Source of the DNA: Streptomyces noursei
GTDB taxonomy: Bacteria > Actinomycetota > Actinomycetes > Streptomycetales > Streptomycetaceae
NCBI RefSeq assembly: GCF_016917755.1
Contig: NZ_CP070326.1
Span: 8,184,001 to 8,248,000, forward strand
Reading direction: 5' to 3'
DNA length: 64,000 nucleotides
Shown: in pieces, positions 18,079 through 26,670 of the stretch
How positions within the stretch are numbered: position 1 is the stretch's first letter
How the letters are laid out: each line of letters starts with the position of its first letter
The notes under the pieces: generated by a model
What the model saw: only the letters and a program-made list of their open reading frames with translations
What the model was told of the DNA's origin: nothing
Databases searched by the model: none
Made by a program: the position numbers and the translations under genes

Positions 18079-18467
18079 CCCCTCATCTCGCACCGCGGTT
18101 CGGGCCCACCAGGCAGCTCCGCCTCGGCCCGTACCAACTGCGTGTTCACTTGGTCGCGCACCGACTGCAACTGGCCGATCAACGCGTCGAGTTCGGCGAT
18201 CTTCTGGCGGTACCCGTCGAGCGAGGCAGGGCAGGAGTCCCCGCTCGGGTACCCGGCCTGCAGGCACTCCACGAACGGCCGGGTCTCGTCGAGCCCGAAC
18301 CCGAACTCCTGAAGGGTGCGGATCTGGGTCACCAGGCACACGTCCTCTTCGTCGTACACCCGGTATCCGTTGACCGCCCGCCGGGCCGGCAGCAGTCCGC
18401 GGGACTCGTAGTACCGCAGCGTCCGCGTGCTGACCCCGGCCCGTTCCGCAAGTTCGCCGATGCGCAT
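18075..18467 (-). CDS. MerR family transcriptional regulator
   Basis: A 130-residue regulator with an N-terminal MerR winged helix (MRIGELAERAGVSTRTLRYY, then NGYRVYDEEDV). A C-terminal coiled coil runs from about 80 to 120. Cys residues in DVCLV, VECLQAGYPSGDSC and RCEMRG could serve a metal or redox sensor, but the pattern is not a diagnostic SoxR or CueR one. Its stop overlaps the thioredoxin start by four bases. MerR proteins usually bind between a widely spaced -35 and -10 of their own operon. Confidence 0.9.
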   Translation of the reverse strand: MRIGELAERAGVSTRTLRYYESRGLLPARRAVNGYRVYDEEDVCLVTQIRTLQEFGFGLDETRPFVECLQAGYPSGDSCPASLDGYRQKIAELDALIGQLQSVRDQVNTQLVRAEAELPGGPEPRCEMRG

Positions 18468-18496
18468 ACGGAGACACTAAACGTTGACGCCGACGC

Positions 18497-18608
18497 GAAG
18501 GAAAGGAGAAGGGGAGGCAGCAGGGGAAGGGAAACAGGAAAGGTGAGGCGGTAGGGAAGCGGGAGGAAAAGAGGGAGGAGGAGAGGGGCGAGAAGAGGCA
18601 GGAGAGGG
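18497..18608 (+). repeat. polypurine (G/A) tract
   Basis: About 110 bases before the LppU-like gene are almost all purines on the plus strand (runs such as GGAAAGGAGAAGGGGAGG), with few C or T interruptions. Such tracts can form triplex DNA or purine-rich untranslated RNA with many Shine-Dalgarno-like pieces, which makes the exact start of the next gene hard to place. Confidence 0.7.
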
Positions 18609-19109
18609 GTGCGGGCAGAGGAAGGGCCGCCCAACAGGTATCAGAACCACCCTCCCCAGCAGCCCTACGCCGGGGCTCCACAACAGCCCTACGGTCCGCC
18701 GCACCAGCAGCCCGCACCCGGGCAGCAACGGCAGCCCCAGCGCAGTCCGCTGCGCGGCCTGATCACCGCCGTGATCATCCTGGCGATCTTCGGCGGCGGT
18801 GCCTGGTACGTCTGGGACTACAACACCAACCCCAACGGCGGCAAGGCCAAGAAGGAAGCCGCGCGGGCCGAGCGGAACGCGGCGGCCAAGACACACGATC
18901 CGCACGTCGGCGACTGCGTCAAGGTCGACCATCCGAACGGCGAGCCGCTGCCGACGATCGTCGACTGCACGTCCCCCAGCGCGCAGTACAAGATGGGCGC
19001 ACGGCTCATCGGCGCCGACAAGCAGTGCGACCGCTCGTCCTACGACTACAGCATCAGCGTGACCGGCCGGCGCATGGCCGACTACACGATGTGCTTCACC
19101 AAGGTCTGA
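18609..19109 (+). CDS. LppU/SCO3897-like membrane-anchored protein
   Basis: A 166-residue protein with a Pro/Gln-rich cytoplasmic N-terminus (PPQQPYAGAPQQPYGPP), one membrane helix at about 50-68 and an extracellular domain holding four Cys (GDCVKV, VDCTSP, QCDRSS, MCFTKV), which probably form two disulfides. This layout and the VGDCVKV...VDC spacing match LppU/SCO3897-type proteins, whose function is unknown. Translation is placed at GTG 18609; the purine-rich leader allows other starts. Confidence 0.7.
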   Translation: MRAEEGPPNRYQNHPPQQPYAGAPQQPYGPPHQQPAPGQQRQPQRSPLRGLITAVIILAIFGGGAWYVWDYNTNPNGGKAKKEAARAERNAAAKTHDPHVGDCVKVDHPNGEPLPTIVDCTSPSAQYKMGARLIGADKQCDRSSYDYSISVTGRRMADYTMCFTKV

Positions 19110-19350
19110 TCCGGCGAGCTTGTTGCGACTGCCGGGGACGGTGTCCGGCAGCGGGTGGTGCGTGATCACCATGACCGGCTTACGCAGCCGCGTCCAGTAC
19201 GCCAGTCGCTCCGCCAACCAGCTGAACTACGCCTCACTGAGCCAGACTTCGTCCCACAACTGCGGGTCGTGGTAGTGCATGCACCGCTCGGTTGGGCACG
19301 TAGAGCTCGTGGTTGCCGATCGCCCAGGCCACCGTGCCCCGGGTGGGCAT
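19108..19350 (-). pseudogene. metallophosphoesterase remnant
   Basis: On the minus strand the motif AIGNHELYVPNRAV (GNHE metal-binding block) is followed, after a change of frame, by MHYHDPQLWDEVWLSEA, an in-frame TAG, then WLAERLAYWTRLRKPVMVIT and HHPLPDTVPGSRNKL. These are consecutive blocks of a calcineurin-like phosphoesterase, but the frame is broken and both ends are missing. It is a decayed gene with no expected product. Confidence 0.75.
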
Positions 19351-19410
19351 TCCGATCGAAACCTCTCCTTGTTCGGCGGCAAGGGGCACTTCGTGTGTCG
19401 GTGGGGCGGG

Positions 19411-21264
19411 TCAATCGCGTCCGGTCGGTTGCTGGTGCAGATACTGGAGACGGCTCTGCGCCGTGGACACATGGCGGGGATCGAGCGCGGGCAGCTGACG
19501 CAGCAGATTGATCAGCTCGGGACCGTTCTCGATCGCCTGGCCGATGTCGGTGATCTGGTTCCAGCAATGGTGCGCCCCGCGGGCCGCGTTGAGCACTTCG
19601 GCGGAGTCCGGCGACTGATGGGCCAGCCGGGTGTGCGCAGCGGCCACCCACAGCTGTGTGGCGAGTGGCCAACGGCCGGCGATTCGGGCGAGATCGGCCC
19701 GGATTTCAGCCCATTGCGTGGCCTGCGGCGAGTCATACCCATAGCGCTGCAATGCCTGTTGCTCCCACGACGCCGCCATCTCCGCGGCCTGGTCGTGCCG
19801 ACCGGCCTGCGCCGCCTGCCAGATGAGCGGCTTGGGGTCCGGCTCGTTGGCTGCCGGGACGGAAGGAGCGGGCGCCTGCGGGGCGACGAGGGGCGGGGGC
19901 GAGGTGGGAGCGGGAGCGGGCGTAGGAGTGGGTGTTGGAGTGGGGGTGGGGATTGAGGCCGAGGCTGAGGCAGGGTCCCGGTCCGCGTCCTGGGACGGGG
20001 CCGGGGACGGGGACGGGGCTTGTGACGGCGCCTGTTCCGGGGACGGCACGGGAGTTGGCGTCGACGCCGGCGGCGCGGGAGCCGGCTGGTGCGGAAGTGC
20101 GGGTTGCGGCAGTGGGGTCGGCTGTCCCGCAGGGGCCTGGTGCGCTTCAGGAGTGGGCTGGTATTGGGGGAACGCCTGAGGCACCGGTGCCATCGCGGAG
20201 ACCGAAGACGCAGGAGACGCAGGGGCTGCAGGGGTCACAGGAAACATCGGAGATGCGAGAGATGCCGGAGACACCGGGGGCTCTGGAAACATCTGCCCCT
20301 GGTCCGGAGTGGCGGGTGCACCAGGACCGGGGAGCGGGGCCGGCTGCGATACCTGCACGGGGAACGGGCCCGGCGCGGCGGGCTGTTGCGCGTGGGGTTG
20401 AGGATGGTCGCCGACGAACGGCGGCGCCCCATACGTCACGGCCGGCGGGAACGGCGGGAAGGGCTCCGGGTCGGCCGGGCCGGGCGACGGCTCGGGCACT
20501 CGGCGGCGGAGCGCGGGCAGGAAGGCGCGGTCTCCGGACAGCAGACGCTTGATCGGTGCTTTTGGCTGGGTTTCTGCGGTGTGGTGCGGAGAAGAGGGGG
20601 CGAGTTGTGGCGTGTTCGGCAAGACGAGGGTGCCGGGCGGTATCGCCGCGGCGGCCACGGCCAGCGCGTGCAGCCGGGCGTCCGCCGGCCGGTCGGTCTG
20701 GGTGCGCAACACATCGATCAGATGCTGGGTGTAGACGCTGATGCCGTCGGCCGTACCGGAGAGGCCGGGCGGTGTGATGACCCCGTACACCTCGGCGTTC
20801 ACTTCCGGCAGGCCGCCGACTTCGTGGAGAACGGCCCAGGCGCCCTTGTCCGCGGCCATGTCGACCAGCACGGTCGTGGGGCCGCTCCGCTGGCGCAGTT
20901 CGTTCCTCACCCATTCCCAGGGCAGCGCCGTGTAGCGCGTGGTGGCGGCGGTCGAACCGGCGGAGGCGAGGTGGAGCCGGTGGTGCTTGCGGTCCACGGT
21001 CAACTGGCCGGCGAGATAGACGAGCAGGGGCCCGGAGGCCGCGGCGGCCGTGCGCAACCTGATGAGCATGGTGTTCTGGTCACGCGCGCCATCGAGGTGG
21101 ACGAGGTCGGCCGGCAGGGTGCTGCCGAGCAGCGCGGACACGGGAACGGCGGTCAGCGCGGCCAAATTGGCGCTGGGTATCACCTGGACGGTGCGTCGGT
21201 GCGTGGCCCTGGCCCCCGCGATCAACAGCACGTGGCCGCGCTGTTCCTCCCCGCTGGTCTGCAT
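19411..21264 (-). CDS. large protein with degenerate caspase-like domain, Pro-rich linker and helical C-terminus
   Basis: A 617-residue protein in three parts. Residues 1-190 form an alpha/beta domain whose strands LLVYLAGQLTVD (80-91) and TTVLVDMAADKG (130-141) sit where caspase-like peptidases carry the catalytic His (AGH) and Cys (DxCxSG); here Gln and Ala replace them, so it would be inactive. Residues 250-480 are rich in Pro, Ala and Thr, with PTPTPTPTPTPAPAP runs, a flexible linker. Residues 485-617 are helical and TPR-like. No signal peptide is seen. The caspase relation is inferred from motif spacing. Start ATG 21264 has AGGGTG upstream. Function unknown; a scaffold or adaptor is possible. 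Confidence 0.8.
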   Translation of the reverse strand: MQTSGEEQRGHVLLIAGARATHRRTVQVIPSANLAALTAVPVSALLGSTLPADLVHLDGARDQNTMLIRLRTAAAASGPLLVYLAGQLTVDRKHHRLHLASAGSTAATTRYTALPWEWVRNELRQRSGPTTVLVDMAADKGAWAVLHEVGGLPEVNAEVYGVITPPGLSGTADGISVYTQHLIDVLRTQTDRPADARLHALAVAAAAIPPGTLVLPNTPQLAPSSPHHTAETQPKAPIKRLLSGDRAFLPALRRRVPEPSPGPADPEPFPPFPPAVTYGAPPFVGDHPQPHAQQPAAPGPFPVQVSQPAPLPGPGAPATPDQGQMFPEPPVSPASLASPMFPVTPAAPASPASSVSAMAPVPQAFPQYQPTPEAHQAPAGQPTPLPQPALPHQPAPAPPASTPTPVPSPEQAPSQAPSPSPAPSQDADRDPASASASIPTPTPTPTPTPAPAPTSPPPLVAPQAPAPSVPAANEPDPKPLIWQAAQAGRHDQAAEMAASWEQQALQRYGYDSPQATQWAEIRADLARIAGRWPLATQLWVAAAHTRLAHQSPDSAEVLNAARGAHHCWNQITDIGQAIENGPELINLLRQLPALDPRHVSTAQSRLQYLHQQPTGRD

Positions 21265-21770
21265 GGATGCACCCTACTCATGCGATGGCCCGGACGACGG
21301 ATCGGCTGTCGGATATTTGCCGGGCCGCGGCGCGCGCGACGCCTCCATGTCCCCTGCCGGCGTGGGCCGTCAGTCGGACCGTGCCACGACCCGGATCCGT
21401 TCCAGCGTGCCGCGGCGCCGGACAGCGCGTCACAAGTCGGGAACACCGCCCTTTTCCGGCATCGGATTTCAGGCGGTCGGAGGGTTCGGCCAGCCCCGGG
21501 GACGTCACCGCGCCCCGCACTGCCACGGCCGCCCCACCTCCGCCGAGCCCGCCGTTCTCACGCGCCCGCCGGGTGAGTTGCCGGCGACGTACGTCGAGTG
21601 CCTGCTCGACCTCGACCTCGACCTCGACGCGGTCGCGCAGTGCTCGACGCGGTCGCGGGGTGAGCGTGTAGCAGCCCGCCCGGCGCGGGGGACGACCGGG
21701 GCCCGCGCCGTCCTGTCCGGTGCATGACGGAAACTGGCTGCATAGAGCAAACGCACGCGAGAGGTCCCTC
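21265..21770. other. non-coding gap with short tandem repeat
   Basis: No credible gene is seen in these 506 bases between divergent genes. Near 21604-21660 a GACCTC hexamer is repeated about four times, followed by two copies of GCTCGACGCGGTCGCG-like sequence. Confidence 0.5.
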
Positions 21771-22187
21771 ATGCCCCACATCACCGTCGACTACTCCGCA
21801 GAGCTGGCCGGTGTCTTCGACCGGCATGCCTTCGTGCGCGAGCTGCACCCCATGGTGCTCGACGTCAGCGGCTCGGCAGGCGTGTGCAAGACCTTCTTCC
21901 GGCCGGCCTCGGACACTTATGTCGGCGACCAGGAGGAGGGGCAGCCGGCCTTCGTCCATGTGGCCGTGGGACTGCTGCCGGGGCGCTCCGACGAGCTCAA
22001 GGGACGGCTGTCGGAGGACGTACTGGCCCTGCTCGGCAAGCATCTGCCCGATGTACCCGGTGCACCCGGCCGGTCCGGGCTTCCCGGTCTTCTCGGCTGT
22101 CCAGGGGGCGCTGCGCGAGAGGTGATCTCCTCGGTGGAGGTGCGGGATCTGGCCGGGTCCTATCGCCTGCACCACCCTCCGCGGTAG
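21771..22187 (+). CDS. 5-carboxymethyl-2-hydroxymuconate isomerase-like (tautomerase) protein
   Basis: A 138-residue protein starting MPHITVDYSAELA, so that after Met removal a catalytic Pro1 would be exposed, as in the CHMI branch of the tautomerase superfamily. Further family marks are FVRELHPMV, CKTFFRP, FVHVAVGLLPGR and the terminal EVRDLAGSYR. Between the last helix and EVRDL lies an unusual Gly/Pro-rich insert (DVPGAPGRSGLPGLLGCPGG). ATG 21771 has GAGAGG six bases upstream. The natural substrate is unknown. Confidence 0.8.
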   Translation: MPHITVDYSAELAGVFDRHAFVRELHPMVLDVSGSAGVCKTFFRPASDTYVGDQEEGQPAFVHVAVGLLPGRSDELKGRLSEDVLALLGKHLPDVPGAPGRSGLPGLLGCPGGAAREVISSVEVRDLAGSYRLHHPPR

Positions 22188-22431
22188 AGGCCCGGCGGGG
22201 ACCGACGGGCACCGTCAGGGTACGTGTCACCGTCTGTATCGCCGCGCGAATTGGCGCGTGTATCAACGGAGGCGTCCACGCGCGTGCCGGCGCGTGTGTC
22301 GACCCGTAGGGCGGCGAGCGCGGCGTCCGGGGCCGTGGCCAGCGGGCTGGCGGCGTGGGCATCGGACACAGTGCATGCGCGCAGCCAGGCGTGCAGCAGG
22401 GTGCTCGGCCAGGCACGGATGGGGGCCGGCT

Positions 22432-23205
22432 TCACCGGGTTCGGGCGTGGCCGACGGCTGCGGTGGCCAGGCCGGTGATCAGGGGGTGGGCACGGGTGCC
22501 GTCGCCGTCCAGTTCCGGCTGGAAGAGGGTGGCCAGGAAGAAGGGGTGGCCGGGCAGTTCGGCGAGGCGGACCTCGCCGGCGGGGTCGGTACCGGTGAAG
22601 GCCAGACCGTGTGCGCGCAGCAGGTCCAGGTGCCGGGGGTTGGGGGCGTAGTTGCAGTGGTAGCGGGCCCGGGTGCGCTCGGCGCCGAACAGGCTCGCCG
22701 CGCGGGAGCCGGGGGTGACGTCGACGGTTCCCTCGTGGCCGACCAGTGAGCAGGCCAGCGGGACGACCAATGCGTCCTCGTCGGCAAGGCCCGGGGTGTT
22801 CTCGGCGTGACCGGCGTGGGCCAGTCCGCAGACGTTGCGGGCGAACTCCAGCAGCGCGTGCTGGAAGCCGCCGCAGGTGCCCAGGAAGGGGATACCGGAC
22901 TCGCGGGCGGAGCGGATCGCGGACAGGACGCCGGCCTCGCTGCGGTAGGGGCTGCCGGGCAGCACCCAGATCGCGTCGAATCCGGTGAGGTCCTCGTCCG
23001 CTTCGTCGGTGGGTATCCAGTAGGCGTCCAGGTCGAGTCCGTCCCGCACCCGCAGGGCGTCGAGGAGGGTGGGGATGCGGGCGTGCGAGCGGACGGCTTC
23101 GGAGCGGTCGCCGATCAGGGCGATACGGGCGAGGGGTGCGGTGGGGCCGGCGTGCGGGGAACGGGCGGGCCGCGCGGAGTGCGCCGGGGACGTGGTGTCG
23201 TTCAT
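22432..23205 (-). CDS. CTP-synthase-like class I glutamine amidotransferase domain protein
   Basis: A stand-alone amidotransferase-like protein of 257 residues, related to the C-terminal region of CTP synthase. It shows WVLPGSPYRS, the nucleophile elbow LGTCGGFQHALLEFARN and, near the end, FQPELDG, where CTP synthase has HPE; the His is replaced by Gln. The synthetase half is absent. ATG 23205 is chosen because AGGA lies eight bases upstream; ATG 23214 is possible. It is divergent from a LysR gene 94 bases away, which probably regulates it. Substrate unknown. Confidence 0.8.
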   Translation of the reverse strand: MNDTTSPAHSARPARSPHAGPTAPLARIALIGDRSEAVRSHARIPTLLDALRVRDGLDLDAYWIPTDEADEDLTGFDAIWVLPGSPYRSEAGVLSAIRSARESGIPFLGTCGGFQHALLEFARNVCGLAHAGHAENTPGLADEDALVVPLACSLVGHEGTVDVTPGSRAASLFGAERTRARYHCNYAPNPRHLDLLRAHGLAFTGTDPAGEVRLAELPGHPFFLATLFQPELDGDGTRAHPLITGLATAAVGHARTR

Positions 23206-23299
23206 GGCAGTCATCCTGCTGTGCGCCCCAGGATCAGGTCCAACGATGATTCATGCATTGCGGATAAGTGTTCCTGATGTGCGTGCGATACTGCGGCGC

Positions 23300-24199
23300 A
23301 TGGATCCGCATCTGCTGCGCACCTTCGTCGCGGTCCTCGACCACCGTTCCTTCTCCGGTGCCGCGGCGTCACTCGGCTACACCCAGTCCGCGGTCTCCCA
23401 GCACATCGCCGCCCTGGAAGCCGACCTGGGCAGCCGACTGGTCGAGCGCCGTCCGGTGGCTCCCACGCCCGCCGGAGCGCGGTTGCTGGAACACGCCCCG
23501 GCCCTGTTGCTGCGCCTGGACGCCGCCCGTGCGGACATCGCCCGCCTGCACCAGGCCCGCCCCACCCACCTCACGCTCGCCTCCTCCCCGGCCGCCCTCG
23601 GCCCCACCGTGGCCCGGGCCCTCGCCGAACTGCGCGCCACCGCCCATGCGCTGGACGTGGAGGTGCGGGTCCTGGGGCGGGAGGCGGTGCTGTCCGACGT
23701 GGTCGGCGGGCGCGCCGACCTCGGTTTCGTCGACGGTGCCGCCGCACCCAGCGATCCGCTCCCGATGCCGGACCTCGGCCCCACCACCACCCTCGCGGCG
23801 GCCGAGGAGACCCTGGCGGTGCTGTTCCCGCTCGGCCATCCGATGGCGGGGCGCCGCGCGGTGCGGCTGACCGACCTGGCCCAGGCACAGTGGATCGACG
23901 CCCCCGACACCGCCGTCCCCCTCGACCGGCTGCGAACCGTCTGCCGCACCGACGGGTTCCGACCGTGGATCCGCCACCGCGGAACCGACCTGCACGGGCT
24001 GGCCGCGCTGGCCGCCGCCGGCCATGGCCTGGCCGCCCTCCCCCTACCGGTTGCCGCCACCCTCCCCGGCATCGCGGCCGTCCCGGTTTCCGAACCCCGC
24101 CTGGTCCACCGCGTCGAGCTCGTGCACCCCGTCAACCCCACTGCTCCCGCACGGCAGTTGGCGGACCTGATCGCCGGCCGATCGGGCTCCGGCGCCTGA
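23300..24199 (+). CDS. LysR family transcriptional regulator
   Basis: A 299-residue LysR regulator. The N-terminal winged helix reads MDPHLLRTFVAVLDHRSFSG, then AAASLGYTQSAVSQHIAALE, followed by a linker helix and a two-lobed effector domain (about 90-295). The divergent amidotransferase gene is the likely target. The 85-94 base gap holds an AT-rich stretch with ATGCAT and GATAAGT near 23245-23272, where the shared operator may lie. Effector unknown. Confidence 0.92.
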   Translation: MDPHLLRTFVAVLDHRSFSGAAASLGYTQSAVSQHIAALEADLGSRLVERRPVAPTPAGARLLEHAPALLLRLDAARADIARLHQARPTHLTLASSPAALGPTVARALAELRATAHALDVEVRVLGREAVLSDVVGGRADLGFVDGAAAPSDPLPMPDLGPTTTLAAAEETLAVLFPLGHPMAGRRAVRLTDLAQAQWIDAPDTAVPLDRLRTVCRTDGFRPWIRHRGTDLHGLAALAAAGHGLAALPLPVAATLPGIAAVPVSEPRLVHRVELVHPVNPTAPARQLADLIAGRSGSGA

Positions 24200-24286
24200 C
24201 CGCCGGCGCCTGACCGACGTACTCGACGATCACCCGGCCGGGAAATCCAGCGCCCCGGCGCGGTCGTCGCACTACCCTGACCGGTC

Positions 24287-24930
24287 ATGACGCCCATCGA
24301 TGCGATCAAGGACCCGCGGATCGCCACGGCCCGTTCGCTGGCCACCCGGGCCGGTCGGGACACCGCCGGCCGCTGTCTGGTCGAAGGGGCCTGATCCGCC
24401 AGGCGCGGGCCGCCGGCGCACGCCTGGCGTACGTACTGACCTCGGTGGACTCCGCCGGCGACGACCCGTCCCTGCATGAGGAACTGCGCGATGCGCGGGT
24501 GCCGGTCCACGCGGTGCGCGCGGGCCTGCTGCGCAAGATCACCGGTGGGGCGAAGCCGGTCGACTGGCTGGCGATCGCCCACCTGCCGGCACCGCTGCAG
24601 CGCACCGATCCCTACGGGGACTTCGCCGTGGAAGAGCGCACGCCGCTGGAGCAGCTGCGCCGCGATATCGGCGTCGGGCTGACGGAAGTGCGGGAGGCGG
24701 TCGCGCCGCTGCTCGATCGCGGCTATGTGGCCGTCGCCGAGGACGACGCAGCCGACCTCACCATCACCGCGGAGGGCAAGCAGGCCATCGCCGCCCTGTG
24801 GGCCGTGCAGGAACGCACGGAGGAAGCCCTGTACACGGGCTTCAGCGCGACCGAACGCGACCAGTTGCAGGGGCTGTTGCGACGGATGCAGGACAACGCA
24901 CTGCGCTTGGCTCGGCGCGCGGGCGACTGA
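24287..24930 (+). pseudogene. broken TrmH-family RNA methyltransferase / MarR-like composite
   Basis: The frame starts at ATG 24287 (MTPIDAIKDPRIATARSLAT) as the substrate-binding domain of a TrmH/SpoU methyltransferase, reaching GRCLVEGA, where a stop follows. One base shift continues it as GLIRQARAAGARLAYVLTSV up to KPVDWLAIAHLPA. The SPOUT catalytic domain that should follow is absent. Instead the frame runs into a winged-helix, MarR-like part (EQLRRDIGVGLTEVREAVAP, LTITAEGKQAIAALW) to the stop at 24930. So both a frameshift and a probable internal deletion are present. The open part 24445-24930 could still encode the winged helix. Confidence 0.7.
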
Positions 24931-25280
24931 GCCGGCGGCGCCCCCGGACACCGTAGACGTACGCGTCGCACGCCTGAGCGCCTGTGGCGCGGGGACCGCC
25001 TGGCGCCTGGCGCCTGAGCCGTGCGTCGGCGGCACGTTGACCGCGCCGCGCACCAAGGCACCGGCCGACAACCCGTTCCCGCCGGCATTTGCCCTGGCCC
25101 GAGCGTTTTCAGACAGTGCACAGTCCTATGCCCGAAGCACGTCCCACAGTCAGGAATCGGCCGTGGACCGCAGGTCGCGGATGCGTCAGTTCGTGGTTGC
25201 AAGGCCGTCCCCTCTCCCGCCTCACGGTCGTTGGGCGTATGGTGACTGGAATCTCATTCCCCCGTGAGGTTAGGAAAGAC
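24931..25280. other. non-coding gap
   Basis: No gene is supported in these 350 bases. There is a short repeat of TGGCGCC near 25001-25015. The promoter of the following gene probably lies in the more AT-rich part near 25100-25260. Confidence 0.5.
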
Positions 25281-25952
25281 ATGACTGACTCAGTTCTCCA
25301 TCAGACGATCCAGAATCTCGAAGGCGTGCTGCCGACGCTCGAAGAGCAGGAGCGGCACCTGCGCAACCAACTCGACGACGTGGTCCAGCGGGCGACTTCC
25401 GCCCGCAGCGCCCTGGAGCACCTCCGTGTGCTGACCGGTGCGGAACTCGCCGACAGGCAGCCCGTGACGGCCGGTTCGGTCTCCGCCGCGGTGCAGGAGG
25501 CGGCCGGCGACAACCAGGCTGCGGACGCCGCCGCCGCGGCACCGGTCGCGGCCGAGCCGGAGACGGAGGCGGAGCCTGCGGTTGAGGCGTCCGTCGTTCC
25601 GCAGCCGCGGACCGCGACGTCGCCGCGCACCAAGCGCCGTCCGGCGAAGAAGGCGGCGGCGGCCAAGAAGCCTGCGGCCGCGAAGCCCAAGGCGAAGAAG
25701 GCGGCCGCGAAGCGGACCGTGGCTGAGAAGCAGCCGGTCGCCCAGGACAAGGAATCCGGCAGCCTGTTGGACGCCGCGCTCGATGTGTTGAAGAACTCCG
25801 GCGCACCGATGCGTCCGCGGGACATCAACGAGGCGCTGGGCCGGGAATCCACCCCGGGCCAGATCGAGTCGGTGCGCAACACCCTCGACCGGGCCGTGAA
25901 GAAGACGGACCTGGTCACGCGCCCGGGACGGGGCACCTACGCGGCGGCCTGA
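25281..25952 (+). CDS. histone-H1-like DNA-binding protein with C-terminal winged helix
   Basis: A 223-residue protein in four parts: an N-terminal coiled coil (about 5-50, LEGVLPTLEEQERHLRNQLD), an acidic Ala/Glu region, a Lys/Ala tract like histone H1 (RRPAKKAAAAKKPAAAKPKA) at about 115-150, and a C-terminal winged helix (about 160-223, MRPRDINEALGRESTPGQIE, then GRGTYAAA). It probably coats or bridges nucleoid DNA. ATG 25281 is preceded by AGGAAAG; the open extension to 25089 is not protein-like. Single gene, own promoter likely. The nucleoid role is inferred from composition. Confidence 0.8.
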   Translation: MTDSVLHQTIQNLEGVLPTLEEQERHLRNQLDDVVQRATSARSALEHLRVLTGAELADRQPVTAGSVSAAVQEAAGDNQAADAAAAAPVAAEPETEAEPAVEASVVPQPRTATSPRTKRRPAKKAAAAKKPAAAKPKAKKAAAKRTVAEKQPVAQDKESGSLLDAALDVLKNSGAPMRPRDINEALGRESTPGQIESVRNTLDRAVKKTDLVTRPGRGTYAAA

Positions 25953-25972
25953 CGCCTCCGGAAACGGTGTGG

Positions 25973-26014
25973 GTGCGGGCCTGCCGAGTGGACACACCAC
26001 CGGCGGGCCCGCAC
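25973..26014 (+). terminator. possible terminator hairpin
   Basis: GTGCGGGCC at 25973-25981 can pair with GGCCCGCAC at 26006-26014, a nine-pair stem with a 24-base loop, just after the histone-like gene. Confidence 0.4.
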
Positions 26015-26018
26015 ACCA

Positions 26019-26060
26019 AGCTCCGAGCTCCGAGCTCCGAGCTCCGAGCTCCGAGCTCCG
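26019..26060 (+). repeat. tandem repeat, six copies of a 7-mer
   Basis: AGCTCCG is repeated six times without error in non-coding DNA. Seven-base units in this number can vary between strains by replication slippage. Confidence 0.95.
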
Positions 26061-26670
26061 AGAACTCAAGAACAAGAGCCACGAACCAAGAGTCGAGAAG
26101 CAAGAACCAAGGCACCGTCGCCCGGAGCGAGTTCCCCACGCTTCGCGCAGAACCCCCTCCCTTCCCCGTCCCATCCCCTCCCCCCCTTGCTCTGCCAACT
26201 CCCTTACATATCTACGTAGTTGGCGATCCGTGAAGGATGGCGGCCACTGCTTCGGGCCGCCGCGAGTAGCCGGCAGGCGGCTCACATGACAAACCGTCAG
26301 GCGCCGAACGGAAGCCGCCTGGAGTGGACGGGAGCGTCGGGCACACAACGCGCGAGCGGCTCCGTCGAGCGCACTCGCTCCGTCCCATCACCCCGGCTCC
26401 GGGCGTTCCGGCGCCACGCCGCGGCCCACAAGAGGGGCGTCGTGGCGGTGCGGTGAGCGATCCTGGGAGCATGCTGCTGCCCACGATCCACCGCACGACC
26501 GAACGTGTCGAGGTCGTCCGGATCACCGATCCCCTCAGTCGTGTCACGGAGCCGGAGCCGGAGCTGCCGGGGAGCGAGCCGCTGGGACTCCTCCGCCGAT
26601 TCCGGTCCGGTAGTGCCGCCGGTCCGGCGTGCGCCGACGCCTACCGGCCGGCTCGCGCACAGGTGGGGCC
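26061..26670. other. non-coding gap, comparatively AT-rich in its first part
   Basis: From 26061 to about 26230 the DNA is unusually rich in A and in C runs (AAGAACAAGAGCCACGAACC and similar). No gene with convincing coding character is seen in either strand; the promoter for the Nudix gene must lie near its end. Confidence 0.5.

Noticed and set aside
22224..22478. Plus-strand 84-codon frame between tautomerase and amidotransferase genes
   Set aside because: Ser/Ala/Arg-rich, no ribosome site and overlaps the end of the amidotransferase gene.
25973..26060. CRISPR-like array
   Set aside because: The 7-base units are contiguous with no spacers.
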